Of a DNA stretch of 64,000 nt, positions 1-9,352 are shown piece by piece (position 1 is the first letter of the stretch; each line of letters opens with the position of its first letter). The notes beneath the pieces were generated by a model, which was not told where the DNA came from, did not search any database, and saw only the letters and a list, made by a program, of their open reading frames with translations. This DNA is from Eriocheir sinensis (lineage: Eukaryota; Arthropoda; Malacostraca; Decapoda; Varunidae). The DNA is taken from NCBI RefSeq assembly GCF_024679095.1, contig NC_066531.1, positions 8,078,761-8,142,760 on the forward strand, given 5' to 3'. The position numbers and the translations under genes are program-made.

Positions 1-249
1 TGATGCTTCTGGCATTTTGCTTCAGCTCGGTGGGACGACCTAAGGATGTACTTTTCCGATTTCCCGTGGAATGATTATTGCTTCCAGGATAGAGACCCCT
101 CTGTGTGTGCTCAGCGCATCACAGAGGTGATTGTCTCTGGAATGGAGGCATACATTCCTCGTTCTTTCTCTACTCCTCACGCTAAAAAGCCTTGGTTTAA
201 TCACACTTGTTCTCGTGCTGTCAATGATAGAGAGGTAGCTCACAAAAGG
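1..249 (+). pseudogene. LINE-A copy 1, upstream segment (endonuclease-RT linker)
   Basis: This is the left part of a non-LTR retrotransposon coding region that enters from outside the window. The frame reads through a [16 protein letters not shown] block and a PWFNHTCSRAV block, which recur in the copies at 13.0-15.8 kb (reversed) and 63.6-64.0 kb. The linker lies between the apurinic endonuclease and the reverse transcriptase. Translation stops making sense at 249, where a Gypsy LTR begins, and resumes at 5682 with the next residues of the same protein. The family resembles jockey/CR1-type elements abundant in decapod genomes; clade assignment is inference. Confidence 0.85.
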
Positions 250-463
250 TGTGTGTTGTAGTGATGTCCAGGTGTTGAAGTAAACACGTGAGAGTCCGTT
301 GGTCCGTTTACTGCTACTTAAACTAGAGTACAGAGGCACAGAGATGGGAGGGCACGGAGGCCTCCCGTTGAGTCGAGCGCTACCCGGCAACTGACTGTCC
401 CTTGTTGCTACCCGCCTGAGGGCGGCGTTGTTGCCACGTAGTGTGATATTTCGACATACCACA
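250..463 (-). repeat. Gypsy 3' LTR (214 bp)
   Basis: Direct repeat of 5468-5681 with two mismatches. In element orientation it runs TGTGGTATGTCG to ACAACACACA. It carries promoter and polyadenylation functions in this class; no clear TATA box was identified by eye. Confidence 0.95.
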
Positions 464-477
464 CCTCCCTCCCCCCT
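464..477 (-). other. Polypurine tract of the Gypsy element
   Basis: Read on the minus strand, AAAGGGGGGAGGGAGG immediately precedes the 3' LTR and overlaps the gag-pol stop codon (478-480). This is where plus-strand DNA synthesis is primed in LTR retrotransposons. Confidence 0.9.
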
Positions 478-3400
478 TTAGCTCATAGTTCTGTCTTGAG
501 CTACGTCTCCCTCGTCTGCTGGTATTGCCTCATCCTTGTTCAGGCGGCGGGAGCGGCGAGGAGTAGGTGCTTCTGGGTGGTCTTCGACGGCAGGTGTGAG
601 GTCCTCGGCGGCGATGACAGCTGGGCGGAGGTGGCGCCGGTTCCGCCACAGAATACGGCCGCTCGGTAGCAGGATCTGGTACTGCCGTGACCTGTCACGG
701 CCCATCACCTTGCCCACCTTGTCCCAACGTTTGGACGTGTGGTCCTGAATGCGGACCTGCTGCGAGATCTGCAGGGCAGGCAGGGGGCGGGCGTGCTGGT
801 TGTAGCGAGACGTGGTGTCCTCTGCTCGCTGTGCTGCACGGCGGTCGCACTCCTCCGACTTGGCCTGCCACTCCTGCTTGAATGACTCGGGGTGGGCTGG
901 CACGCACGTGCGGAGGGGACGGCCGTACAAAATCTGGGCTGGGGAGCGTCCAGTGTGATTCGGGGTGTTGCGTATTTCGAGCAAACCCCTGTCGAACGGC
1001 TCGCAGTCGATGTTGCCTGAAGGAGCGACTTTCGTGATGAGGTGCTTGATTGACTTCACGGCTGCCTCAGCGTGTCCGTTTGACTGCGGGTGATAGGGTG
1101 ACGTTACCACGTGCTTCACTCCCCAACGCGCCAGGAACTCGGTGAATTCCCGACTGGTGAACTGGGGTCCTCCGTCGGTACGTAAACGCACGGGGACTCC
1201 CACATCCCGGAAATAGCACCGGAACTGGCGGATGGTGGCGGCGGCTGTAGTATCCCTGCCACAGGGGGCGACAGCAGGCCAACCCGACAGACGGTCTGCG
1301 ATGACAAGGAACGCCTTTCCAGCCACGGTGAAGTGGTCTGCCGACACGGACTCGAATGGGCGTGTGGGGCGGTCATCGTTGAGGTAGGGCTCCTTCTGCT
1401 GGCTCGGCAACATCGTCTGGCAGGCATCACAGGCGCGGACGACGTTGGTAATGTCTGAATTTATTCCGGGCCAGAACACCGTCTGCTGCGCCCGGCGTTT
1501 GGTGGCTTCGGCTCCACGGTGACTGTCGTGCAAGCGGGCCAACACGGAGCGGCGCAGGGTGGCGGGGACCACGACGCGCGGGCCATAGAGCACAAGGTCA
1601 CCGTCGCAGTACAGCTCGTCGCGTAGTTTCCAATACGGCAGGAGTGAGGGATGGAGATCGTACCGATGGCTTGGGAACCCATTTCGTACGCAGTCGAGCA
1701 GCCTGGTGTACGCCTCGTCGTCACGTGCGGCCTGCTGCAGTTCTTCCATCCTCCTGTCGTCTGTCGTGGCCTGTGTGTTGGGCTCGGCGAGTGTCTGGAT
1801 AGCTCGGAGCGTAACCGCGGCCTTGACAGAGATGTCGGAGAGCATGTCGTCGTCGCTGCTGGGGTGGCTGACTGGATGACGGGAGAGTGCATCGGCGATA
1901 CATAGAGTCTTTCCCGCACGCCACCGTGCTGTGAAGATGTACGGCGACAGCTTCTCCTTGAGACGCTGGAGTCGAGGATTTTCAACAGCGTCAAGGGTGT
2001 AGTTGTTCAGAATTGGTATGAGCGGGCGGTGGTTGGTCACATGTTCGAAGTGGTGCAGCCCTTTCAGATAGAAGCTGCACTTCTGCATTGCCCAGACTGC
2101 TGCCAACATCTCGAGCTCGATCGTGGCGTAGCGGGTCTCCGCGTCAGTAAGGAAGCGAGAGCCGCACTGAATGAGCCGGAACTTGCCTCCTCCGTGATCC
2201 TGCAGCAGAGCGTACCCGATGCCATTCATCCGTGAGGCGTCGGTCTGCAGAGTGGTGGGTAGCTGGGGGTCGAACATTGCCAACTGTGGTGGGGTCGATA
2301 AGGCTGCCTTGACCCTCTGGAAGGCTTCCTCGTGGTCGACAGTCCACACGAATGCACGTCGCGGGCTCATGAGAGGCCGTAGAGGTTGGGCCGCTGCGGA
2401 GATCTCTGGAGTAAACTCAGTCAGCTGGTTGACAAGACCCATAAATGACCTCAGGTCAGTAATGTTGGCTGGTGTAGGGAAGTCTGTGATGGCCCGTACT
2501 TTCTCAGGGTCTGCGTCGATTCCGTTGGCGGACAGTACGAAGCCACAGAACTTCACCGCAGGCGCTGCTAAGATGAACTTCTCAGCATTGAGCGTAATGC
2601 CACTTGCTCGGCACCTGGCGAGGACGGTGTTGACATGGTGAAGATGTTGTAGATAATCCTCACCGTATACCAGCACGTCGTCCACTACCTTGACGCAGTT
2701 TGGGACTCCTTGCAGTGCCATGTCTCCACGGAGGCAAAAGGCGTCGCCTGTAGCAGCAAACCCCATAGGTCCGCGTAGGTACTTGTACCGGCCGTAGGGT
2801 GTGATAAATGTTGTGAGTGGCTGGTCTTGTTCAGCCAGCTCAAGCTGCCAATATCCGCAGAGCGCATCGATGGTGGTGAAGTACCTGGCCTTAGGGTCGA
2901 TGCTCCGAACGGCTGCAAAGGGTGTGGGCGACGGGTGTGCGGGACGTGAAACTTGACTGTTGAGTTTCGACAAGTCCGTGGTTATGCGCACACCTCCGCT
3001 GGGCTTAGCTACTGCAACGAGTGGATGGCACCAGGGTGAAGGTTCGTCTCCTGTAGGGGTGATGATTCCCCGTGCTACCATTGACTCCAGTTCAGTCTTC
3101 ACCGTTTCACGGAAGGCCAGCGGGATCTGCCGAGGCGTGTGGATGGCAAACGGCGTCGCGTCCTCCCGGAGATGGATTCTCATCGGCGGCCCTGTCATCG
3201 GTCGAAGTTGTGAGCCGTGAAGGTCTGCCTTGGACACCAGCACGTCACTGTATTCCTTCACAAAATACGCCCTGGCTTCTGCAGGCGATGTGACGTTAGT
3301 GAAGGGAAGTGGTAGTGTGCTCTGTGCTCCGTTGGACGTGCACACGTTCGCATGCGTGACCTTGGCGATTGGCTGCGGGAAGCGTTCAGGAATCAGTGCT

Positions 3401-5019
3401 AGCTCCCGGCAGGCGTGGCATGACAGAAGTGGGTTCGGTGTGCCCTCGTGTACGTCCATCCACACGGTCGTCGTCTTCTGCTTCACACTGATCTCCACTT
3501 GCAACGAGCCAAGGGCAGGCGCCATGGGCGACCCGTCGGCTGTGTACTTTGGGTCGGTGGGTGATGGCTGAAGGTCACTGATGGACAATCCGAGGCTTCG
3601 AAGATGCTCGGGTCCGATTACTGTCACATCGGCGCCCGTGTCCGGCAGCATGGACAGAACGCCCGATCCTTTGTGGTGGGTGACAGTGACAGAGATGGTA
3701 GGAGGGGGCATGGGCGGGGCACGAGATGTGGAGTGAACGCGCCTCACACTGCTGCGGTTGTTCGACTCCGTAGATCCTTGCTCTCGCCTCTCCTTCGTCT
3801 TCTCACTCCCTGATGCTTTGGATTTCCGGCAATGCTGGTCGTAATGCCCCGTGATTCCGCATTTGCCACAGGAAGCGTTCTTGGCTGGGCACCGCGATGT
3901 GCGTGCCCAATGCCCTTTCTTACCGCAATTGTGGCACATTGAGTCCGCAGCTGGGCATTTTCCTTTGACATGAGACTTGTTGCAACTGTGGCAGGCTTCC
4001 TTGGTAGGCGTAGGTGACCTTGCCTTCCTCTGCTTCAGCTTCTTGTCTCGCTTGTACTGAGACGTTGCGCGTACAGCAGGTGAGGGTGAAGCTATAGCAG
4101 ACGCCGTATTTCTGGCTGCCTCAAATGCGTAGCACTGCTTCACCACGTCGTCAAGGGAGTGCGTAGGGATGGTGCCGATGAGTTCTTGAACTAACTCCGT
4201 ATCGCGCACACCCATTAGCAGTACTTGTTTTAACTGAGTCTCCTCGCATCCGTTGTCGCCTGACTTGCATATGTCCACGGCTTCAGCGAGGCTCTTGACG
4301 CGGACATAGAAGTCGTCAAATGTCTCTCCCGCCGCCTGCTTGCAGCTGAACAGGTCCCTGCGACGTATGGCCTCGTTCGTCTTGCTCTTGATGTGGGCTT
4401 CTAGGGCGTCCAACACCTCAGTGACGGGCTTGGTGTTGTCGCAAGGGACTTGGAGGCGGTATTCCAGTGTATGCAGCACATCCGAGGAGAGACACATCCG
4501 TAGCTGGATATGCTGCTTCGGTGGGGAGAGAGTTGACAGGTCGATCATGGTTGCGTAATCCGTCCATTTCCTGTGCCACTCCCGAAACGCCTGAAAGTTA
4601 ACGTCTGAGAGTAAGGGTGGCGGAGGATGTATAACGGCCTTGGTTGGCTGGGCGGGGCGGGGCGGAGTGTCTCGCTCCGAAGGCTGTGTCGACGACAGCT
4701 GCTGGCCCGTGAGGGCGGTCAGAAGCTCACGAAATTCTTCCCTTCGCTGTGCATCTTCAACTCGACGTCGTTCCGCCTCCTCTGCCCGTCGCCTGTCCTC
4801 GTCTTGGCGCCGCCTGTCCTCGTCTTGGCGCCGCCTGTCCTCGTCTTCGCGCCGCCTGTCTTCGAGGAACTTGATGAGCTGCAGAGTGTCCATGGGCGGT
4901 TCTTGCTGTGGTAGTGGCTGCTCCGCTTCGGCTTGCTGCCGTGTCTGTGGCATGCTAGTCAATACAGACAGAGAACGGGTCAACCCCTCGAGAACTCCTC
5001 TGTAAGACTTCAAGGTCAA
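478..5019 (-). CDS. Gypsy Gag-Pol polyprotein, single uninterrupted frame (1513 aa)
   Basis: The frame encodes all functions for retrotransposition. In order: a charged coiled coil with DRRRQDE repeats (about residues 50-100), a Gag core, three zinc knuckles (about 340-400, e.g. CHNCGKKGH), an aspartic protease with PDTGAD (about 460), a reverse transcriptase with VVDD in place of YxDD (about 780), an RNase H (about 920-1050), and an integrase with an HHCC zinc domain, a D,D35E core (RTDGGPQF then NGHAEAAVK) and a short C-terminal domain without a chromodomain. Gag and Pol share one frame, so no frameshift is needed. RNase H reads TNHRPL where the family has TDH: residue 996 is Asn from codon AAC (2032-2034) instead of the catalytic Asp. 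The start is the first ATG downstream of the leader; other upstream starts are possible. No envelope gene follows. Confidence 0.95.
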   Translation of the reverse strand: MTLKSYRGVLEGLTRSLSVLTSMPQTRQQAEAEQPLPQQEPPMDTLQLIKFLEDRRREDEDRRRQDEDRRRQDEDRRRAEEAERRRVEDAQRREEFRELLTALTGQQLSSTQPSERDTPPRPAQPTKAVIHPPPPLLSDVNFQAFREWHRKWTDYATMIDLSTLSPPKQHIQLRMCLSSDVLHTLEYRLQVPCDNTKPVTEVLDALEAHIKSKTNEAIRRRDLFSCKQAAGETFDDFYVRVKSLAEAVDICKSGDNGCEETQLKQVLLMGVRDTELVQELIGTIPTHSLDDVVKQCYAFEAARNTASAIASPSPAVRATSQYKRDKKLKQRKARSPTPTKEACHSCNKSHVKGKCPAADSMCHNCGKKGHWARTSRCPAKNASCGKCGITGHYDQHCRKSKASGSEKTKERREQGSTESNNRSSVRRVHSTSRAPPMPPPTISVTVTHHKGSGVLSMLPDTGADVTVIGPEHLRSLGLSISDLQPSPTDPKYTADGSPMAPALGSLQVEISVKQKTTTVWMDVHEGTPNPLLSCHACRELALIPERFPQPIAKVTHANVCTSNGAQSTLPLPFTNVTSPAEARAYFVKEYSDVLVSKADLHGSQLRPMTGPPMRIHLREDATPFAIHTPRQIPLAFRETVKTELESMVARGIITPTGDEPSPWCHPLVAVAKPSGGVRITTDLSKLNSQVSRPAHPSPTPFAAVRSIDPKARYFTTIDALCGYWQLELAEQDQPLTTFITPYGRYKYLRGPMGFAATGDAFCLRGDMALQGVPNCVKVVDDVLVYGEDYLQHLHHVNTVLARCRASGITLNAEKFILAAPAVKFCGFVLSANGIDADPEKVRAITDFPTPANITDLRSFMGLVNQLTEFTPEISAAAQPLRPLMSPRRAFVWTVDHEEAFQRVKAALSTPPQLAMFDPQLPTTLQTDASRMNGIGYALLQDHGGGKFRLIQCGSRFLTDAETRYATIELEMLAAVWAMQKCSFYLKGLHHFEHVTNHRPLIPILNNYTLDAVENPRLQRLKEKLSPYIFTARWRAGKTLCIADALSRHPVSHPSSDDDMLSDISVKAAVTLRAIQTLAEPNTQATTDDRRMEELQQAARDDEAYTRLLDCVRNGFPSHRYDLHPSLLPYWKLRDELYCDGDLVLYGPRVVVPATLRRSVLARLHDSHRGAEATKRRAQQTVFWPGINSDITNVVRACDACQTMLPSQQKEPYLNDDRPTRPFESVSADHFTVAGKAFLVIADRLSGWPAVAPCGRDTTAAATIRQFRCYFRDVGVPVRLRTDGGPQFTSREFTEFLARWGVKHVVTSPYHPQSNGHAEAAVKSIKHLITKVAPSGNIDCEPFDRGLLEIRNTPNHTGRSPAQILYGRPLRTCVPAHPESFKQEWQAKSEECDRRAAQRAEDTTSRYNQHARPLPALQISQQVRIQDHTSKRWDKVGKVMGRDRSRQYQILLPSGRILWRNRRHLRPAVIAAEDLTPAVEDHPEAPTPRRSRRLNKDEAIPADEGDVAQDRTMS

Positions 5020-5467
5020 GGACTTGAGCCGCCGTGTACGTGGAACAGCTGTTCGGGTGCGTCAGTGGGGCAAGTGTGTGCGTATGTACGTGTATGGGTG
5101 TCCGGTGCACGGTCAGCGCGCTTGTCGTCGCGCCGCCGTCGTGATACTTAAGTCACTTTTTTTTTCAGTGCTGCCTCAGGGCTCAGTGCGGAAGGATGTA
5201 CTGCTCTGCGCTCTGCTCGGTCGTGGGAAGGCGAGGGACTGCGTGCCTTCATGGGTGGGCCACGATCGCAGAAAGCACAGGCACTAAAAAATACGCCCAC
5301 TGCACTGCACTGGACACTGTATGATCCACAGGGGGCGCGGCGGTCCGTCGTCACAGGCTCACAAAGGATGAGGCCGCGCCATCTTGAGCTGAACCGCTGG
5401 GCAGTGGCTGGTGCGCGTCACTTCTCTGGCTGTCCCTCTGCACTCTAAGTAGCTTTCCACTGCGCCA
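5020..5467 (-). other. Gypsy 5' leader with primer-binding site at about 5448-5467
   Basis: Directly inside the 5' LTR the minus strand reads TGGCGCAGTGGAAAGC. The first nine bases match the complement of an arthropod tRNA-Ser 3' end (as used by 17.6/297-type elements), after which the match weakens. The rest of the 448-bp leader shows no other frame that I can support. Confidence 0.7.
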
Positions 5468-5681
5468 TGTGTGTTGTAGTGATGTCCAGGTGTTGAAGTA
5501 AACACGTGAGAGTCCGTAGGTCCGTTTACTGCTACTTAAACTAGAGTACAGAGGCACAGAGATGGGAGGGCACGGAGGCCTCCCGTTGAGTCGAGCGCTA
5601 CCCGGCAACTGACTGTCCCTTGTTGCTACCCGCCTGAGGGCGGCGTTATTGCCACGTAGTGTGATATTTCGACATACCACA
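5468..5681 (-). repeat. Gypsy 5' LTR (214 bp)
   Basis: Pairs with 250-463. It is the upstream LTR because the element is read on the minus strand; the primer-binding site sits on its inner edge. Confidence 0.95.
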
Positions 5682-7557
5682 AAAGGTACCAGAGCCTTCA
5701 AACTAATGCTAATTATGAACTTTACATTTCTGCCCGAAATCGTGCCAAATCTATTCTCCGACTAACCAAAAATTCTTTCATTAATAGAAAATGTCAAAAC
5801 CTTGCTTTCTCTAACTCTTCCCGTGACTTCTGGCATCTAGCCAAAAACATCTCCTCCAACTTAACTTCTTCATTTTTCCCTCCACTCCTCAGTCCTGACG
5901 GCAACACTGCCGTCTCATCTATATCTAAGGCTGAACTCTTCTCTCAAACTTTTTCTAAAAACTCCACTCTGGACGATTCTGGGCATATTCCTCCTACTCA
6001 TCCCCCCTCTGACTCCTTTATGCCTGTTATAAAGATTCTTCAAAATGATGTTTTCTATGCCCTCTCTGGCCTCAATCCTCAGAAGGCTTATGGACCTGAT
6101 TGAGTGCCTCCTATTGTCCATAAAAACTGTGCCTCCGTGCTGTCACCCTGCCTGGTCAAACTCTTTCGCCTCTGCCTGTCAACATCTACCTTTCCTTCTT
6201 GCTGGAAGTATGCCTTCATACAACCTGTACCTAAGAAGAGTGACCGCTCCAATCCCTCAAATTACCGTCCTATAGTATTACTTTCTTGTCTATCTAAAGC
6301 TTTTGAATCAATCCTAAACCGGAAGATTCAAAAGCACCTTTCCACTTCTGACCTTCTATCTGATCGCCAGTATGGGTTCCGCATGGGGCGTTCAACTGGT
6401 GATCTCCTAGCTTTCTTAACTGACTCTTGGTCATCCTCTCTTAGCCGTTTCTGTGAAACTTTTGTTATTGCGCTGGACATATCAAAAGCTTTTGATAGGG
6501 TCTGGCACAAATCTTTCCTTTCTAAACTACCCTCCTACGGTTTCTATCCTTCTCTCTGTACCTTTATTTCCAGTTTCCTTTCTGACCGTTCTATTTCTGC
6601 TGTGGTAGACGATCACTGTTCTTCCCCTAAATCTATTAACAGTGGTGTCCCACAGGGTTCTGTCCTATCTCCCACTCTTTTTCTGTTGTTCATTGATGAT
6701 CTTATTTCCAAAACGAACTGTCCTATCCATTCCTACGCCGATGATTCCACTCTGCATTACTCAACTTCTTTTAATAGAAGACCCACCCTTCAGGAACTTA
6801 ACGACTCAAGGCTGCAGGCTGCAGAACGCTTAGCCTCAGACCTTACTATTATTTCCGATTGGGGCAAGAAGAACCTGGTGTCCTTCAACGCCTCAAAAAC
6901 ACAGTTTCTCCACCTATCCACTTGACACAATCTTCCAAACAACTATCCCCTATTCTTTGACAACACCCAGCTATCACCTTCCTCAACACTAAACATCGTC
7001 GGTTTATCCTTAACTCAAAATCTCAACTGGAAACTTCATATCTCATCTCTTACTAAATCAGCTTCCTCGAGGCTGGGCGTTCTGTACCCTCTCCGCCAGT
7101 TCTTTTCCCCTGCACAGTTGCTGTCCATATACAGGGCCTTGTCCGCCCTCGTATGTATATGCATCTCATGTGTGGGGCTCCCTCACACAGCTCTTCTGGA
7201 CAGGAGGCTAAGGCTCTGTCTCATCAGCTCCTCCTCATACTGATAGTCTTCACCCTAAATTCCGCCGCAATGTTGCCTCTCTTTCTATCTTCTATCGATA
7301 TTTCCACGCTAACTGCTCTTCTGAACTTGCTAACTGCATGCCTCCCCCCCTCCCGCGGCCCCGCTGCACTCGACTTTCTACTCATGCTCATCCCAGTACT
7401 GTCCAAACCCTTATGCAGAGTTAACCAGCATCTTCACTCTTTCATCCCTCACGCTGGTAAACTCTGGAACAATCTTGCTTCATCTGTATTTCCTCCTGCC
7501 TACGACTTGAACTCTTTCAAGAGGAGGGTATCAGGACACCCCTCCTCCCGTATTTGA
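5682..7557 (+). pseudogene. LINE-A copy 1, reverse transcriptase and C-terminal region
   Basis: The coding sequence resumes directly after the Gypsy target duplication. It contains the linker, the RT fingers, palm and thumb (ALDISKAFDRVWHKS, SGVPQGSVLSPTL, then the catalytic SYADDSTLHYS near 6730), and the C-terminal part ending in a serine-arginine motif before the tail. In-frame stops at about 6101 and 6923, and frameshifts after about 6950, break it. The longest open piece is 6104-6925. There is no RNase H domain after RT. The family recurs at least five times in the window. Confidence 0.92.
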
Positions 7558-7672
7558 TCTTCCTTTCGGCCACCTCTTTTGTTTTATTTTAGGAGCAGCG
7601 AGTAGCGGGCTTTTTTTATTATTGTTTTCTTTTTTGTGCCTTGAGCTGCCTCCTTTGTTGTAAAAAAATATA
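7558..7672 (+). repeat. LINE-A 3' untranslated tail
   Basis: The tail contains a conserved box, GGAGCAGCGAGTAGCGGG, then T-rich sequence, TTGAGCTGCCTCCTTTGTTG and an A-run. The same box closes the LINE-A copies at 9353, 13031, 53255 and 57741, so it marks the 3' end recognised during retrotransposition. Confidence 0.85.
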
Positions 7673-7681
7673 TATATATAT

Positions 7682-7755
<74 letters not shown>

Positions 7756-7885
7756 ATAGATAGATAGATAGATAGTTAGATAGATAGATAGAAAGATAGA
7801 AAGAAAGATAGAAAGATAGAAAGATTGATAGAAAGATAGATAGATAGATAGATAGGTAGATAGACAGACAGACAGACTGACATAA
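7667..7885. repeat. (TA)n then (GATA)n-like microsatellite
   Basis: An uninterrupted TA run (to about 7753) passes into GATA/GAAA repeats (to about 7885). It begins in the A-tail of LINE-A, suggesting that it grew from the tail. Confidence 0.95.
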
Positions 7886-7899
7886 TTAATTAGCCAAAT

Positions 7900-7985
7900 A
7901 TTCGGGGACATGTCCCCGAATAGTCTTGGCCATTCGGCGACATGTCGGAGACATGTCCCCGAATAGTCGGCGACATGTCGGAGAT
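7900..7985. repeat. Palindromic GGACATGTCC repeat, copy 1
   Basis: A 22-bp perfect palindrome (7900-7921) is followed by further GNCGACATGTCG-type motifs. The first 47 bp are identical to 22477-22523, and related motifs fill 21430-21790. It is probably part of a transposon subterminal region; origin unresolved. The stretch 7986-8150 shows no further recognisable feature. Confidence 0.8.
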
Positions 7986-8154
7986 AAATTTGCCAATAAA
8001 ATTTAAATTTCAACGGTCAAAATTCGCCAACAATTCGCCGAACCCCGCGAATCCGTTGAAAAAGTTCGATATTTTCTTGGGTGCTAGGCTATTATAGTCC
8101 TTTCAGGCTTTCATACACGGTTTTGCCAAAATTGCTTTGCCTCTAAAGTAATGT

Positions 8155-8500
8155 TTTAAAGAATTGAAGTCAGCGTTAAACAATGCTCCAGTTCTTGCAT
8201 TCTCGGACTACAACGTCCCTTTAACTATTTATACAGCTGCTTCAGCCCAAGGACTTGGTGCTGTTTTGATGCAGCTCGCGGTAAACATCGTGCTATTGCC
8301 TATGCGAGTCGTACTTCGAACCAAGCTGAGTCAGACTTTTCAGTGACACATGAGGAAAGCCTGGCGGTTGTTTGGGTTCTTAAAAAGTTTAGAGTTATGT
8401 ATTTACAGACCATGCTGTAGTATCCAAGCGTTTTAAGGAAGAAACCTCACCGGTCGACTCGCGCAATGGTACCTGACCATCTAGGATTGGCTGTGGGAGA
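8155..8500 (+). pseudogene. Gypsy RT-RNase H fragment
   Basis: The translation gives [32 protein letters not shown], then in shifted frames [29 protein letters not shown] and a GRLAQWYLTI-like block. This is the connection-to-RNase H segment of a Gypsy Pol. It has frameshifts and a stop. It is a different family from the element at 250-5681. Confidence 0.8.
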
Positions 8501-8748
8501 GCATGAGTTAGTGAGGGAGTGATATAATGAGTCAGTGAGTGAGGAAGGGAAGGAGAAAAGTGCAAATGAGTGACAACATGCTACTGTCTGTAGAACTACA
8601 GTATTACTGAGCTCTACGGGGAAGGTGACTGACTGGCTGAGGGAGTGAATGAGTTAGAGATGAAGTGATAGAATGAGTCAGTGAGTGGATAAGTGAGTGA
8701 ATAATTGAATAATGGAAAGAGGGGAACAGGTCAGCTACTTTTAGCTAG
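8501..8748. repeat. Degenerate GAGT-rich repeat
   Basis: Irregular repetition of GAGTGAGTCAGTGA-like words with no frame or other recognisable content. Confidence 0.6.
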
Positions 8749-9352
8749 CGTCCTAATAACTTAATATCGGCTACAACAAGACGATGGAGTCGATAATAGC
8801 CAGAAGCATTCGAGATCATCTAGAGAAACATAACTTATTCATGACTCGCAGCATGGGTTCACGAAAGGTACGTCATACCTTACCAATCTCTTGTCCTTCT
8901 AAAATATAGGAATTGAGTCGATAGATAGAGATGAAACCTGTCATGTAATATATCTTGAAGTTCCTCACCACCGACTGTTGCTGGAATTACAGGCTCAGGG
9001 AGTAGACGGGAACGTATTGAACTGGGTCAGGGCGTGGCTTAGAAATTGGAAGTAAAGAGTGCAAATCAATGGTAAAAGATGTGACTGGGGCTGTTGCGAG
9101 TGGGGTCCCACAAGGTTTGGTATTGGGTCCACTGTTGTTTATCATTTATATCAGTGATTTAAATACAGGACTTAGTAGTGATGTCAGTAAGTTTGCTGAT
9201 GATTTCAAGATTGGTTAAGTAAATGAATCAGATCAGGACACTATTGTATTCCAGGATGAACTATACAGATGGTACGATAGGGAGGGCAATGGCAGATGGA
9301 GTTCAGTGTCTGTAAGTGCAGAATTCTGAGTGTAGGTAGGAACAACACCTCA
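8749..9352 (+). pseudogene. CR1/jockey-type LINE, RT half (5' part)
   Basis: The RT is recognisable through several frames: KTMESIIARSIRDHLE, then ASGVPQGLVLGPLLFIIYIS and SKFADDFKIG (F-ADD active site), ending at SVGRNN. Its continuation is found only after 11295, so a later insertion splits it. Many stops; inactive. Confidence 0.85.

Larger units (their letters stand above)
250..5681 (-). mobile_element. Complete young Gypsy (Metaviridae-type) LTR retrotransposon nested in LINE-A
   Basis: The element is 5432 bp. It has two 214-bp LTRs (250-463 and 5468-5681) that begin TGTG and end CACA read on the window plus strand. The LTRs differ at only two visible positions (a T/A near 289 and a G/A near 430), which implies recent insertion. 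It lies in reverse orientation: the right LTR is the 5' LTR. A 5-bp target duplication AAAGG (245-249 and 5682-5686) flanks it. A matching empty site is visible in the reversed LINE-A copy near 14990. Primer-binding site, one gag-pol frame and a polypurine tract are all present in order, so by structure it could be autonomous, apart from the RNase H change described for the coding region. Confidence 0.95.

Noticed and set aside
536..4914. Several plus-strand open frames opposite the Gypsy Gag-Pol
   Set aside because: Shadows of the GC-rich minus-strand gene; none has a recognisable domain.
5448..5467. Match of the primer-binding region to the 5' half of initiator tRNA-Met (GTGGCGCAGTGGAA)
   Set aside because: It is in the sense orientation of the tRNA, not complementary, so it could not pair with it; the tRNA-Ser 3' end fits the required polarity.
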